A stretch of 64,000 nt of DNA from Gnetum montanum (lineage: Eukaryota; Streptophyta; Gnetopsida; Gnetales; Gnetaceae): assembly GCA_015680685.1 (NCBI GenBank), contig MNCI01003767.1, positions 216,977-280,976 of the forward strand. The letters run 5' to 3'. The notes under the pieces were generated by a model that was not told the origin of the DNA, did no database searches, and saw only the letters and a list, made by a program, of their open reading frames with translations. This document shows, one piece after another, positions 37,440 through 48,481 of the stretch (position 1 is its first letter; every line of letters starts with the position of its first letter). The translations under genes and the position numbers were made by a program.

Positions 37440-38655
37440 TCAAGCCTCTTAAAGAACTAGTGGATTCACTAGTTGCTATTTCTTCGATGGTGCATAATTT
37501 GGAGTTCATCTTGATGGGAGGTAAGGAATTCTATAAGTAGGAGGCTCAATAGTTCTATTTGACATTCTGGAAGACATCACCTACATCATGAACTTTTTAG
37601 GTTGGCATGAGGTCTTACAACATTAGTGAGGCCCTTATTCTTGAGGTTCAAAAGCTGCAGGTTGGACTAAAAAAATACCATTTTATAGCAGCATTATCAA
37701 AAAGAGAGACTTAGTTGGCTATGTTCTTCCCTAATGCGATAGTGGATGAGATGGGATGGACCTATAAAAATCTTTTCCTAGAAAGGAGGATTTTTATGAG
37801 GGTAGCAATAATGAACATTCTTGATAATTTCTACTTCATGCATGTCATGTCCTTTGGCATGTTGGTTATGAATGATTTGGAGGATCCTTGTACCCTCAAT
37901 TACCTATTTATTATTTTATCTAGGATGGAGTTAGCAATCCAAGAGACCAATGAGGTCTAGTTTCCATTAGTGTTCTTAGCATTGAATTAGTATTTTCAAA
38001 TTTGGCCATCTATCCTATCCATCATGGAAATTATTGGATGGGGTGAGGACTAGTTCTTGAATTTGAGATGTACCTTCTACACTCAGTAGTTGCCAAGGAC
38101 ATAGCATGTGAAGGTCCAATGCATTCTTGGTCCACATCCCTAGATATGGAAACGAGACTACTTGGGAGGCTCATTATGCCAATGTGCAGTAGTTGCAATA
38201 GTAGGGTATGGTAGGCACTGATCTTGCTTTAGTGGAAGCCAAAGAATAGATTATGATATCAGTGGATGCTTTGCAAGCAAGTCTTATTACACATTATAAT
38301 GAGATAGAGATATGTCTCCATGCCCATTGTAATTGGATTGAGAGGAGGTAGTATCAATAGGTCTCGAATGTGAAGATCTTGGATCATCATTTGTTTTCCA
38401 AAATGAGGAAGATGTACCACACTATTAGCTAGTAGAAGGTTGGTGAACCTGTGCACCTAGAGTTTTCACTAATGAGTTTCTTGATCATTGATACTAATCA
38501 AGCTAGAACATCTAGCCCTATGGACAAGGTGGATGATGAGGTAATAGAGGAGAACTTCATTAGTGAGGAGATAGGTGAGGATGTACCTCATCATCCTTCT
38601 TTATCAAAGGCTCTCCCATTCCCTTCAGGGGAAGGCTTAGCTTCTCAAGCTTGAG
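37440..38655 (+). pseudogene. Unidentified retroelement-associated ORF
   Basis: Plus-strand reading with few breaks. It includes LQVGLKKYHFIAALSKRET, AMFFPNAIVDEMGWTYKNLF (37720-37780) and VAIMNILDNFYFMHVMSFGM. It continues through TAG stops to VHLEFSLMSFLIIDTNQA and an acidic Ser/Pro tail ending SGEGLASQA and a TGA at 38655. No catalytic motif. The tail is followed by a polypurine tract and LTR D, so it occupies the place of the last ORF of an Athila- or E1-type element. Function unknown; homology to ORF2 of E1 is possible from position and composition but I could not align it. Confidence 0.45.
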
Positions 38656-38814
38656 AATTTTTTTTTGCACTTCTTCTTTCACATTATCTCTATTGTTGTA
38701 TATTCATGGAGTATTATTATACATGTTCACTAATCTCATGATACACTTCATCTATTTATTGCATTTTCATTAATTCATGTGCATTCTTCTAGTTTCTTTT
38801 ATGGAGACGATAAA

Positions 38815-39702
38815 GAGCTAGTTGGGGACTATGTTAGAATGTGAACTGATGCCAATTTTTATTTGGTTTCTTCAACTTTATGATTTAGAGAGGCAACTAT
38901 GAACTCATGTGACCCACAACCACCTACAGCTTAGAGTCTTAAGTCAGAATTAGATCTTCAAGGAGTCTTGAACTTATTAAAGTAACAATGTCCATCATAC
39001 AACTATTCAGAATCAATTTTCATAAGATAGAGGACTAAGAAACAAGTAAGGTTAGCTTTGAATGGAGATGAAGAAAGCATACAAATTTGAATTTAAGTTT
39101 GAAAAGGTATTGCAAGCTCATGTAACCAACATGAGCTCGCAACATAGAGTTTCTACCAACTATGGCTTGCATCCACTTGCAACTTATTTTTTTAATAAAA
39201 AACTAGAATTCATTAGTGTGAGTCCCTTTGACTTGCACCTTTATCATAGTCATAATGACTTTCTCAACCTAATTGGTTACTTGATCATTAGGATTCAAAA
39301 ACTAAACTACTGGGAATGATTAACTAAGACTACTAATCACAATCACTCGCAATGATTGATTAACTTGATGATTCTTCATCAAGTTGTGAGCTATGATGTA
39401 GTTGCAAATTGTACCTACGCCACAACTATTTAATTGAAAGTTATTGCAACCACCAACTAAAGCCATTTTAACCCTAGATCAATGTTGAACAATAAAAATG
39501 AAATAGAAGAGTTGAAGAAGGGAGGTAATAGAGATAGATAATTAGAGATTTTTGAAGATATAAAGATAAAGAATAAGTTGGATTATTGAAATATGTTGTT
39601 TGTATTGAGATTGAATAATTTTAAGTTTTCTCTATCATAATTTTGGCAACTTAAACCCATGTAACTTGCAATCCTCGATTTAATTGATTCCCATATTCTA
39701 CA
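38815..39702 (+). repeat. Polypurine tract and LTR D (interrupted)
   Basis: gagctagttggggacta (38815-38831) is a typical gypsy polypurine tract. TGTTAGAATGTGAACTG begins the LTR at 38832. It includes the inverted word gcaagctcatg-taaccaa-catgagctcgc (39109-39138). It ends at the left target-site copy of the CCR4-carrying element; whether it resumes at 45011 is unclear. Confidence 0.45.
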
Positions 39703-40250
39703 TGTGACATCCATCCTCAAGTGTCATGGTAAACATCAAATATATGATATATTAGACATTATGCATATGAAGAAAATATACCAAATGTGAAATATATATG
39801 ATATTTGACATTATGTATAAAATAAATAATAGGAAAAATGTAGAAAGAGGAAGAAAAGAATGCTTTATTGATATGGAATAGCTTATCTAAATTATGCTCT
39901 AAGAGTGTTCCTTGGCATTTTCTTCCTTTGGCATCTATCTCTTAGAGGCAATCTAGCACTGCCACCAAGGTTAGGCCTATAACCCATTCAAAAGGGATGG
40001 CCAGTTCACTTTTTATCCCACTTCACATGGCCACCAGTCCATGCTGACATGACTTCTAACCCCATGTATAAATGCCTTAGATCAAAACCCCAAAGGTTAC
40101 CTTAAGAGACACATATTCTATTACAACATGCCATTTTAAGTCTTAATTACAACTACCCTTTCGAGTATTTTTAAAATAATAATAACACTTGTTATGAAGA
40201 GACACCATCTTCATTAGGTAGCAGTATCATTTGGAAATGGGGATGTAACA
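39703..40250 (-). repeat. 3' LTR of the CCR4-carrying element
   Basis: 548 bp, alignable along its length to 44431-45005. Bounded by target duplication ctaca on the left and the polypurine tract on the right. Confidence 0.85.
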
Positions 40251-40699
40251 ATCTACCCTTCTTAGGTTTCATTCATCCTCAAACGAGTCCACGTTCTCTA
40301 TCTTTTTATAGTTCCAATGCTTTCTTTCATGATCCTATGCTCCAATAATTTCATTTCTTCCTTGAACTTGAAGTTGTTTTTTGCTTATTCTATAGATAAG
40401 ATATATGTGAAAAAATTATATGGAAAATTAAATATTAATTTCTTGATACTTCATTTTCTAAGATAATGACAAAAGGTGAATTAAAGATTTATCAACCACC
40501 AATCACTAATCTTAAACAGGGTCACACAAAGTGCAACTTGGATTTGGTTACTCAAGTGAAGGTAAGGAATTCTTTATTCCAAATTTTTATTATCATAGAT
40601 ATTTTACTTATCTAATTGAAATATAAATTAAAAATGAATAAAATAATAAGATTAATCAAATAAAAGTTAGAGTGAGATACCTCTTGATCTTGATCAACC

Positions 40700-41876
40700 T
40701 TATGAATTGATGGGAGTAATTGTAAATTCTACCATAAGTGGTATATGATCATATGGTCTTGTTATGGATGGTAAGGATTGATCTTGATTCTTCTCAACTT
40801 CTTCTTTATAAATCAACTCTAGTAACTTGGTAACTTGAAAGAATTAGGTATTGTACCAAATATAATACAAAGTCTCAATGAAGAATATAGTTAATCCATC
40901 TTCATCAATCATTATAGAGTAATTTGTAAACTATGGTTCCTGATGAGTGCTATCCATTAACATCATTTGTTCTTGAATTCTAGAGTTTTATTTATCTACT
41001 AAAGATTCAAAGTAAGTAGAATATGCACTAGCTAATGGAATTGCATGCTGAATTGATGGAAACATTTTCTTTAAATCAGGTTAATCTTCCAAAGATTTCT
41101 TACAGATCCATATTTTAATAATTGATAAATTCTACTTCCAACTTTTGCATTGAAGTCTCCACAAAGAATAAATGGAATTAGATTAGTATAACTTAGTAAT
41201 AACTTATTCTTCAAACTTTCTTCTATTTACTTAATCAAATATGCTCCTTGACATAGTCTAACATCTGAACATATTGGTTTGGCAATCAAATGTGTGTTAA
41301 CCATGTATACACATCTTCCTGAGAGATGAACTTTTAGAATCATTGCTAGGGCTATGTGATTTTTCCAAAATCTCAACTATTTATTCTTGTCCATTGCTTA
41401 AAGTTCTAGATTTCAAAAATCATATTTTATAAACTCCATTTAAATCTTTATACCAATTCAAACTTGGCTTCTTTATAATAGATTGAACAACCATCCATGT
41501 TGTGATTTCTACAATATGCTAATCTATATGGCTCAAAAGAAGAACTTCCATAAGAACCTTTTTGCTTATAAGTACCTATGTATCCCACTTTTTCTAAGTT
41601 TGGTTGGAATTGATATAGAAACTCCCATGATAAGACTTCTTGTAAGCATAAGACATCAACATCCAAATCTTTTAACTCTGCTAAAATATGTGGGTATCGA
41701 TATTTGTGCCAATCCAAGGCCCATGATGGCCATAGTAGATATTGTTTCTCACTTGCTAGGTATATTACAAGCATTTTGTATGTTGCAACTTTTATTTTCA
41801 TTTTTGGATTCTTATTTGGATCATTTCTCTTCATGAGTATCATACTCTTTGTCGAAACAAGATTTTGAGTCTCCAT
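40700..41876 (-). pseudogene. CCR4-type deadenylase fragment (EEP nuclease domain), intron-free
   Basis: The minus-strand ORF 41876-41448 reads IKVATYKMLVIYLASEK, then YLLWPSWALDWHKYRYPHIL and VDVLCLQEVLSWEFLYQF. It goes on to GCSIYYKEAKFELV. This is the N-terminal half of the endonuclease/exonuclease/phosphatase (EEP) domain of CCR4-like poly(A) nucleases, with the LQEV catalytic Glu. With stops and frame changes the rest follows: VNTHLIAKPICSDVRLCQG and ILCGDFNAKVGSRIYQLL (about 41265-41090; NTH and GDFN motifs), IPLASAYSTYFESLVDK, HQEPLFTN-like near 40920, and PYDHIPLMVEFTI ending at TAA 40702-40700 (the DH motif). Family members shorten mRNA poly(A) tails in the cytoplasm. The domain is nearly complete, in order and without visible introns, as expected for a copy of a spliced mRNA carried in the LTR element. 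Which CCR4 homolog it came from is not decided. It cannot encode a full protein now. Confidence 0.8.
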
Positions 41877-42879
41877 GTTGTTTTTGCCCTATGTTTGATT
41901 GCAAGATGGATTAATATATCATTTTCTTGATGGTTGAATATTGTTCTATTTCTTCAACTAATTTTCCAACTAATACATCAAGTGATCTTTAACTAATACA
42001 TCAACTAATTCATTTCTAATAATCAACTAATACTAATACAACTAATTCTCTTACTAATTTAACTACATTATCTAATTTCATCATTATATTATCTAATTTT
42101 AGTAATATTTAATGACATCATATAATATATTATCTAATTCTTAATAGCCTTTCTACCCACCTTAAGAACACTGACTCCAATAGTGTAATTAATGACATGC
42201 CATAGTGATCTTAAGACTATCTGTAAGGGTTATGCACTAAATCTTAAAGCTCAAAAGCTTAAATTTATGATATCATCAAATTATTATTTACCTAGATGAT
42301 AAATTTGACCTCACTATTGTGTTCAAAAGAGTGAAAAATGTTAATAATGACTATTCATATGTTGAAAATGAATATTGTATGCTTAAGTGATGCCAAAATT
42401 AAACTTTTGAGAATATCAAGACACTATATCAGGTAAGGAGTAAAAACTAATTTTTGGGGTTCTTAGGATGGATCTCACTCCATCATTGGGTCTGAAAGGT
42501 TGAAATCTATAAGAAACAATTATTTGTTCACTAAAAAAGGCTTCTAAAATCAAAATTTATGGCTTATGAAGTCTATGATCTTTGCCACAAAAAACAAGAC
42601 TTCTCAAGCCCTCACCCATCCCAATTCTACTCCAGGGCAAGCGCACATAATTATGAAATTTTTAATCTTTGTTACCAAGGTTCCAATTTAAATTTTTAAA
42701 AATATTTATCTACATTCTTAACTTAAATTAAAAATTAATGACAAAAGAAATTTAAAATTTTTCTATCAACTAATAAAAATTTTGAAATTCCCATAAATTG
42801 TCAAAAAATTTGAATTTCTCATTTGTCGATGGAAAATTTTTGTTGTGCGGATAATGCCTATTTCAAGCTCCATGTAGCC

Positions 42880-43130
42880 TTCCTTTGGGTTGATGTGGCC
42901 TACTTCGAGGTTTGTGCAACTCTCCTCTAGGCTAGAAAAGCCCATCTTGGGGTTAGTGTGACCCTCTTATGGGTTAGTGTAGCCTTTGATTAGGCTTACA
43001 TGGCCCATCTTAGGGCCTACATGGCCCATCTCAAGGCATGCATAGCCCATTATTGGGCTAGTGAAGCCCATGTCAGGGCCTATGTGGCTCATCATTGAGC
43101 TTGTGTGTCCCCTTGATTGGGCCTATGTAA
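42880..43130. repeat. 22-bp minisatellite with GCCCATnnTGGGC cores
   Basis: About ten diverged units of roughly 22 bp (for example cttacatggcccatcttaggg, cctacatggcccatctcaagg, atgcatagcccattattgggct). Each holds a short inverted core such as agcccattattgggct. It lies inside the CCR4-carrying element. Confidence 0.7.
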
Positions 43131-43202
43131 CTTTTGTGAGTGTTTGGTGGACAAGCAATTTTGAACGGCATCAAAAAAGGTTGTTTGGGATGGCATAGGA
43201 AG

Positions 43203-43303
43203 TGGTTTATGGTGGTGCGGGAGGCAATTTGTGGTGGTGTGGGAGGTAGTTTATGGTAACATGGGAGGTAGTTTGTGGTGGTGCAGAAGGTGATTTGTGG
43301 TAG
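43203..43303. repeat. 22-bp minisatellite GGTGYGGGAGGYARTTTGTGGT
   Basis: Four consecutive units of 22 bp (ggtgcgggaggcaattt..., ggtgtgggaggtagttt..., aacatgggaggtagttt..., ggtgcagaaggtgattt...) plus partial flanks. The Pro/His/Thr-rich ORFs on the opposite strand (43073-43545) are produced by this repeat. Confidence 0.8.
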
Positions 43304-44416
43304 TTTTGAAGGCAGCCAAGGGTGCACACACATGGTGGAGAATGCAGTAGAGGACAGTGCACAAGTGCAACAAAAGGATGTGTAGTTGTAGGGTGCACAT
43401 GGCACAAAGAGCAGTGTTTGTAGAGTGTGGTTGCAGGGTGCATGGCTAACAAGCAATGGGTGGGCGATGATGGTAATAGGCACAATAAGGTAGTGGTGTG
43501 TCTAGTGGCCTTCGCACTATGGTGGGCACTATTTGGCCCTTGCAAGTCCTATAGGGCCAACACAGGCCTTGCAGGCTGATGAGATCTATAATTTTTTAAT
43601 TTTATTATTATTATTTTAATCCATCCTACCTCAGCAGTTGACGTGGTGGTTCAGCCAATGACAGGGTAAGGGTTTAGTATGGGTAAATGGCAATTCTAGG
43701 TTGATTCTCAACCATAAAATTTGGACTTTTTTTAGTTTTAAATAATAATAATTTAATATTATTTTAACACACATATAACAAGAAACTTTGAACATCACTG
43801 TCTCCCAAACCATAAGTTTGATTGAGATGAAATTTATACTATTGGAATCATCTTGACGAGTACAATGCATTGGAAATAGTTTTAGGGTTCAAAAATAAAG
43901 TTGATTTTTTAGGAATTAATAGGACCAAACTAGTCTATTTTGTTAACTAACATTTCTAGGTTGACATATGGTAACTTGGAATCTTCTAGATTACTTGGAT
44001 AGTGAATTTCAAGAAAACAAGATCAATTCAAGTCATGGTTACTAATTTTCTGGAAAGAAATTTAACAATGACTGTAATCAATTAATAATTATAGCATTAA
44101 GATGGGTAAGAGTTACCTAGATCAATGTATCATTCTCTTACCAACATCTTTTGTAATTGATGAATCTTGATGAAGTGTGATCAAATCTTCATCTAGTTAA
44201 TAATATTCATGAAAGAATTTTTTTTGGTTGCTAGGATCTAGATGCTTAATCCCTTGTTCATGAAATTAATGAAAAGGTATCTTATGACTTACATCATAGA
44301 CATATGGTGCATCCAATGATGATCAATGAATTTCTCTATGTTGTGGCTTCAAGGTTCATCATTAGGTTCATGTTTTAGTTAGCCCATGGTTCTAAATGGC
44401 CCTTGGGTCATGGTTT

Positions 44417-44428
44417 GCTCTGATACCA
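44417..44428 (-). other. Primer-binding site of the CCR4-carrying element
   Basis: TGGTATCAGAGC on the minus strand, perfect for initiator tRNA-Met priming, two bases inside the right LTR. Confidence 0.9.
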
Positions 44429-44430
44429 AT

Positions 44431-45005
44431 TGTGACATCCCATCCTTAGATGTCATGGTAAACATCAAATATATGATATATTAGACATTATGCATATGAA
44501 GAAAATATACCAAATCCAAAGTATACGTGATATTTGACATTATGTATAAAGGAAATAATAGGGAAAATGCATAAAGGGGAAGAAAAGAATGCTTTATTAA
44601 TATGGAATAGCATATCCGAATTGTGCTTTAAGAGTGTTCCTTGGGGTTTTCTTCCTTTGGCATCTATGCCTTAGAGGCAATCTAGCACTACCACCATGGT
44701 TAGGCCTATAACCTAGCTAGAATGGATGGCTAGTCCACTTCTTATCCTGCTTTACCTGGCTTTCCATGACTTGCCTATACTGGCTCCACCACTCGATGTC
44801 AGCATGACCTCTAATCCTAGGTATAAATGCCTTAGGTCAAATCCCCAAAGGTTACCTTAAGAGACATGTTTGCTATTACAACATGCCCTTTTGGGTCTTA
44901 GTCACAACTACCCTTTTTGGTCTTGTTAAGATAATAATAACTCTTATTATGAAGAGACACCATCTTCATTAGGTAGCAGCATCATTTGGAAATGGGGATG
45001 TCACA
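44431..45005 (-). repeat. 5' LTR of the CCR4-carrying element
   Basis: 575 bp, TG...CA ends, adjacent to the primer-binding site; the partner LTR is at 39703-40250. Target duplication ctaca follows at 45006. Confidence 0.85.
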
Positions 45006-45326
45006 CTACAGTATAAGAATGCAAGAACACATCTAGAAATATCATTTATATATATTATGAGATTCATTTTTGCAATTTATATTATCATATTTCTTTTCTA
45101 GAATTTTTATATTTAAATGATTTTATATTCATGCATTTCATTCTTTTCTTGTTAGTTTCCTCTTCTCTTCTATATGAGGTCCTTGCTTTAGGTTAGATTT
45201 CTTTGTTCCTTTCGCTATGTAGTTTGTTCATTCATGTCTCTTGCCATGAAAAAACCAATTTGTTAGTGGGTTATACCCAATATAATGCTCTCCAACCTAA
45301 GGCATAGGAACTATGATGTTATAAGT
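45006..45326 (+). repeat. End of 5' LTR of chromovirus C3
   Basis: Sequence right of the CCR4-carrier ending in taatgctctccaacctaagg, matching the end of the C2 LTR (30222-30240), and followed by a decayed primer-binding site at 45327-45338 (TGGTATAAGAGC versus TGGTATCAGAGC). Confidence 0.55.
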
Positions 45327-45359
45327 TGGTATAAGAGCATAGTTTTTTTGTGGATTCTC

Positions 45360-46480
45360 CCTTTTCATTACTATGTCTAGTAATGGAAAATTCTAGAAGT
45401 GGACATGGTTGTACTATGAAAGTAGATGTTGGACCTAGAAACCCAACACTAATACCTAATTTCATTCTTGATTGAATTGATGATTCGCATGTAGATTTGC
45501 AAGTTAAACCTTTCATTCCAATTTCTACTCCAGCACAATAAGAGGAGATCATCCAAGAAGATATTAACTACTATTTATTTTAGTTCCTCCATGTGCATAT
45601 GAAAAAGAACTTTTGTTCATCATCAACACAAGATACTTTGCGAAGTGTTGGTGGTAGCAGAAGACTGAAGGAGAGAGAGCTTATGAAAAAATTTTGTAAG
45701 ATAGGATCCCCTACTTTTCAAGGTAAGGTGAATTCTACAGTTTCCACTAAATGGCTTTAGAAGATCTTTAAGATCTTCAAGTTGATGGGTTGTAACCCTA
45801 CATAGCAAACTCACTTATCCAATTACTATTTTCATGGGGCTACCAGATGTTGGTGGACTACCCAAGATAAGGCTTATCACTAAGCAAAATGTGTTATTTA
45901 TTGGAGTGATTTTCTCAATGCTTTCAATGCTCATTACATTCCTTTAGAATTTGTGAAGGCGAAGGCTAAGGTGTTCTACCATCTCTATTAAGGCAATCAA
46001 ACTATGACTAAGTATAACTGTAAGTTCTTAAAGCTAAGCATACATGTGCCTCACATACATTCAAATGAGATATCCAGGGCCAAACATTTTCTACATGATC
46101 TTTGTGTAACCATAAAGAAGCATCCTCTTTTTCTATGTCTTTAGAAATATGAGCACACACAAGTATGTGTTTAGATTTGAAGTAGAGTTCATTGGTGGAG
46201 GAAGTGTGGTGAGATCATTCTCAGAAGATGGGTTATACCTCTTCTAGGAAATATGGTAGGTCTAAGCAAAATCCAAAGATTCAATTTGAGTGGTCAGCAG
46301 ATGGTGGGATCACTCATGAACCCATTAGTTGCTTTGCTTACATGAAGGTTGGACATGTTTGTAAGGACTATCCCAACTACCAAAACTATCGTCAGCCAAG
46401 TCATAAGAGTTTGAACTACCCAAAGAGCACATGTGGTGGAGGTCACTAGCAGAGTGAAAAACCTACTAGTGGCTAAGAGA
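45360..46480 (+). pseudogene. Chromovirus C3 gag
   Basis: Reads through stops and shifts as FQGKVNSTVSTKWLQKIFKI (about 45718-45780), YWSDFLNAFNAHYIPLEF, KVFYHLYQGNQ-like then MTKYNCKFLKLSIHVPHIHS (46000-46065). A basic region and a zinc-knuckle remnant CFAYMKVGHVCKDYPNY (46329-46380) follow; the normal CX2CX4HX4C spacing is lost at the second Cys. Gag forms the particle that packages element RNA. The minus-strand gag at 26.5 kb is a homologue. Confidence 0.75.
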
Positions 46481-47631
46481 GTGTTGGGATGTATGCTTGT
46501 ATGTATGCTCTAGTAGATTAGCTAATGGATGCTAAACCCAACACCATGATGGAGGATGGAGGTATAATTTTTTATCTAGAAATTTTGATTCTTTTTTATC
46601 CTAGTTCAAGCCTTTTTTTGTGGATTTACATACAATTTTTCATTTGGTTTTGGAGGATTAGTGCCTTGACCAAGGACTTGTCTTTAGCTCTGTTGATGAT
46701 TATTGCTTGTGGTGGACCAAGCATGTAGGACTATATCCTTGGTAATTCAGAATGTCATTTGGTTCAATGACCTTCACATCATGAACCTAAGAGACTATAA
46801 TATTATCTTTGATATGGATTGGTTTTCTTGCTATCAGTGTTGTTTTTATTATTTTTGTAAGACACTTTTCTTGATGATGAATGATTTTGTTCAGATGACA
46901 ATGAATACTAAACCATATAAAGTCAAGTTGAATCTTTTTTCTTTGAGATCTTTTTATCTATTACTAAGGAAATGTCATACTTGTTCTGTTATTTCCATCT
47001 ATGACCTTTCCTTATTGCAAGAGCTGATCAAGTTCTAGCCATTTGTGACTTTTTTTAATGTCTTTCTTTCTGAACTACCTAGTTTACCTCCAAGGTATGA
47101 TGTTAATTTTGGAATTTCTCTCAAACCCATGTAGAACTTATCTCTAGGATTTCACATAAGATGCCATGTATTGAGTTTGTAGAACTAAATATTTAGCTTT
47201 AGAAGTTGCTTGAAAAGGGTTTGATTGTTCTAAGTCTGTCTTCTTGGTGTGCTTCAATCCTCTTTGTAAAGAAAAAGAATGATAGTATGAGGCTATGCAT
47301 TAATTATCTACAATTGAATGAGATGATTATAAAGAATAAGTATCCATTTTTGTGCATATATGATTTGTTTTATTAGTTAAGGGAAGCTCAGGTGTTCTCT
47401 ATTATTGATCTAAAGTCAAGATACCATTGGGTTCTCATCAAGGAGAAGGATGTTTCCAAGACACCCTTTAGGACATGGTATGGGCATTATGAGTTCCTAG
47501 TTTTGTTATTTAGACTTAGTAATGCCCCTACATCTTTCATGCATCTCATGAACAATGTCATGAGAACCCTACCTAGATCAATTTTCTATCATGTTCATCA
47601 ATGACATTTTGGTATATTCTTCATCCTAGGA
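46480..47631 (+). pseudogene. Chromovirus C3 protease and N-terminal RT, cut by E1
   Basis: A protease-type region reads ACMYALVD at about 46495, then WFNDLHIMNLRDYNIIFDMD near 46765-46825. The RT linker has FGISLKPM-like and [17 protein letters not shown] (47200-47255). It continues with [40 protein letters not shown] (47394-47455) and PFRTWYGHYEFLVLLFRLSN, up to FHVHQ and DILVYSS-like sequence at 47632. This is the RT fingers and palm of a Tekay/Del chromovirus. The reading ends at the E1 junction, just before or within the (F/Y)xDD-adjacent region. After E1, gatcatattcaaatcc (56169) could be its continuation (DHIQ). Confidence 0.8.
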
Positions 47632-48316
47632 TCACATATGGTTTAGTCCAGATTGAGGTGTATGATGTGTCCTATACTAATGCTACTCCTGAAGACAATG
47701 GGAAATGATAATATTAACTAAGCTAAGAGAGAGAGGGTGAGAGAATATAAACTAGCCTAAGTGAGATGAGCATCCATTCCTTGATTATCCGTACACATCT
47801 TGGACTTCATGCATGACTACCACTGGGATTACCAAGCGCAGATCCTAGGTACGCTATTGGGTTACCAAGTAGTCACACTTAAATGCTCATAATCAAGTCG
47901 TACTCATTCCGCATTTAATAGGAGTTTAGGGTAGAGAGATATTAACTATGAAAGCAGTAAATAATAATAACAATTAATTAATTAAATAATTAAGCTAAGT
48001 GAATGCTGCAATGATGAAGCAATCTCGATCTTTATTGCCGGTCATGTGCATGTCCAAGTACGGCACACTCGAATAAAGGATGTCATACAATTACATTCAC
48101 CACACTGCAGGCATACACTGGGAGGAAAAGGGTTGAGAGAAAATAGAAACTAAAACTTAACTCTAAAACTTACGCAAAACTTATCCCTCTCTAACTCCAC
48201 TATCTACCTCTTATTTATAGATGAGGAGACAGGCTACGATATTGCGTACACGATATCATGGTGAGGCTGCGATATCGCGTATGTGATATCACGGTGCACT
48301 AAATGGTGACTCATCA
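47632..48316 (-). repeat. 3' LTR of E1, lacking 158 bp of its U5 end
   Basis: Alignable to 55517-56166. It lacks the part equivalent to 55359-55516, yet its shortened end directly adjoins the aggat target duplication. It contains two GATATCGCGTAC-type word pairs (48233-48292) where the 5' LTR has one. Confidence 0.8.
48212..48219 (-). promoter_or_regulatory. TATA box of E1 3' LTR
   Basis: TATAAATA on the minus strand in atctataaataagagg. The palindromic words start about 14 bases upstream. The matching site in the 5' LTR (about 56096-56103) has decayed to CTAGAAATA. Confidence 0.65.
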
Positions 48317-48330
48317 TACCCCCATGATTG
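48317..48330 (-). other. Polypurine tract of E1
   Basis: Minus strand CAATCATGGGGGTA, immediately before TGATGAGTC of the 3' LTR. E2 and E3 have related junctions. Confidence 0.65.
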
Positions 48331-48481
48331 AATGAAAATGCGTCCTTGAGTTACAATGATTACACAATGGATAGGTATGGGATTATTGGATGGTGAAAAT
48401 GGGTTTATGCCGCAGTGTGGAATGAAAACAAAATTGAGATACAACACAAAGAATGTGCTACAACTACAAAATTTGTGGAAC

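Larger units (their letters stand above)
39703..45005 (-). mobile_element. Non-autonomous LTR retrotransposon carrying a CCR4-like sequence
   Basis: Two direct repeats, 39703-40250 and 44431-45005, start TGTGACATCC and end GATGTMACA. They are flanked by the 5-bp target duplication ctaca (39698-39702 and 45006-45010). A tRNA-iMet-type primer-binding site (TGGTATCAGAGC on the minus strand, 44417-44428) adjoins the right LTR. A polypurine tract (AAGAAGGGTAGAT on the minus strand, 40251-40263) adjoins the left LTR, so the element runs on the minus strand. Its 3' end (GAGGATGAATGAAACC...AAGGGTAGAT then TGTTACATCC) looks like a Tekay/Del chromovirus. The 4.2-kb interior has no gag, protease, RT or integrase that I can see. 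It does contain a cellular-type nuclease reading and two 22-bp minisatellites. The right LTR has about 27 bp more than the left, near 44760-44790. Confidence 0.82.

Noticed and set aside
40061-40075. Plus-strand gtataaatgcc in both LTRs of the CCR4-carrier as a TATA box
   Set aside because: PBS and PPT place the element on the minus strand, so a plus-strand TATA would point the wrong way.
41483-41836. 117-codon plus-strand ORF
   Set aside because: Antisense shadow of the CCR4-like coding sequence on the minus strand.
42880-43303. CRISPR-like array
   Set aside because: Units are directly tandem and diverged, with no unique spacers, in a plant repeat context.
43073-43545. Two overlapping His/Thr/Pro-rich minus-strand ORFs
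   Set aside because: Produced by the 22-bp minisatellites; no family similarity and two frames equally open.
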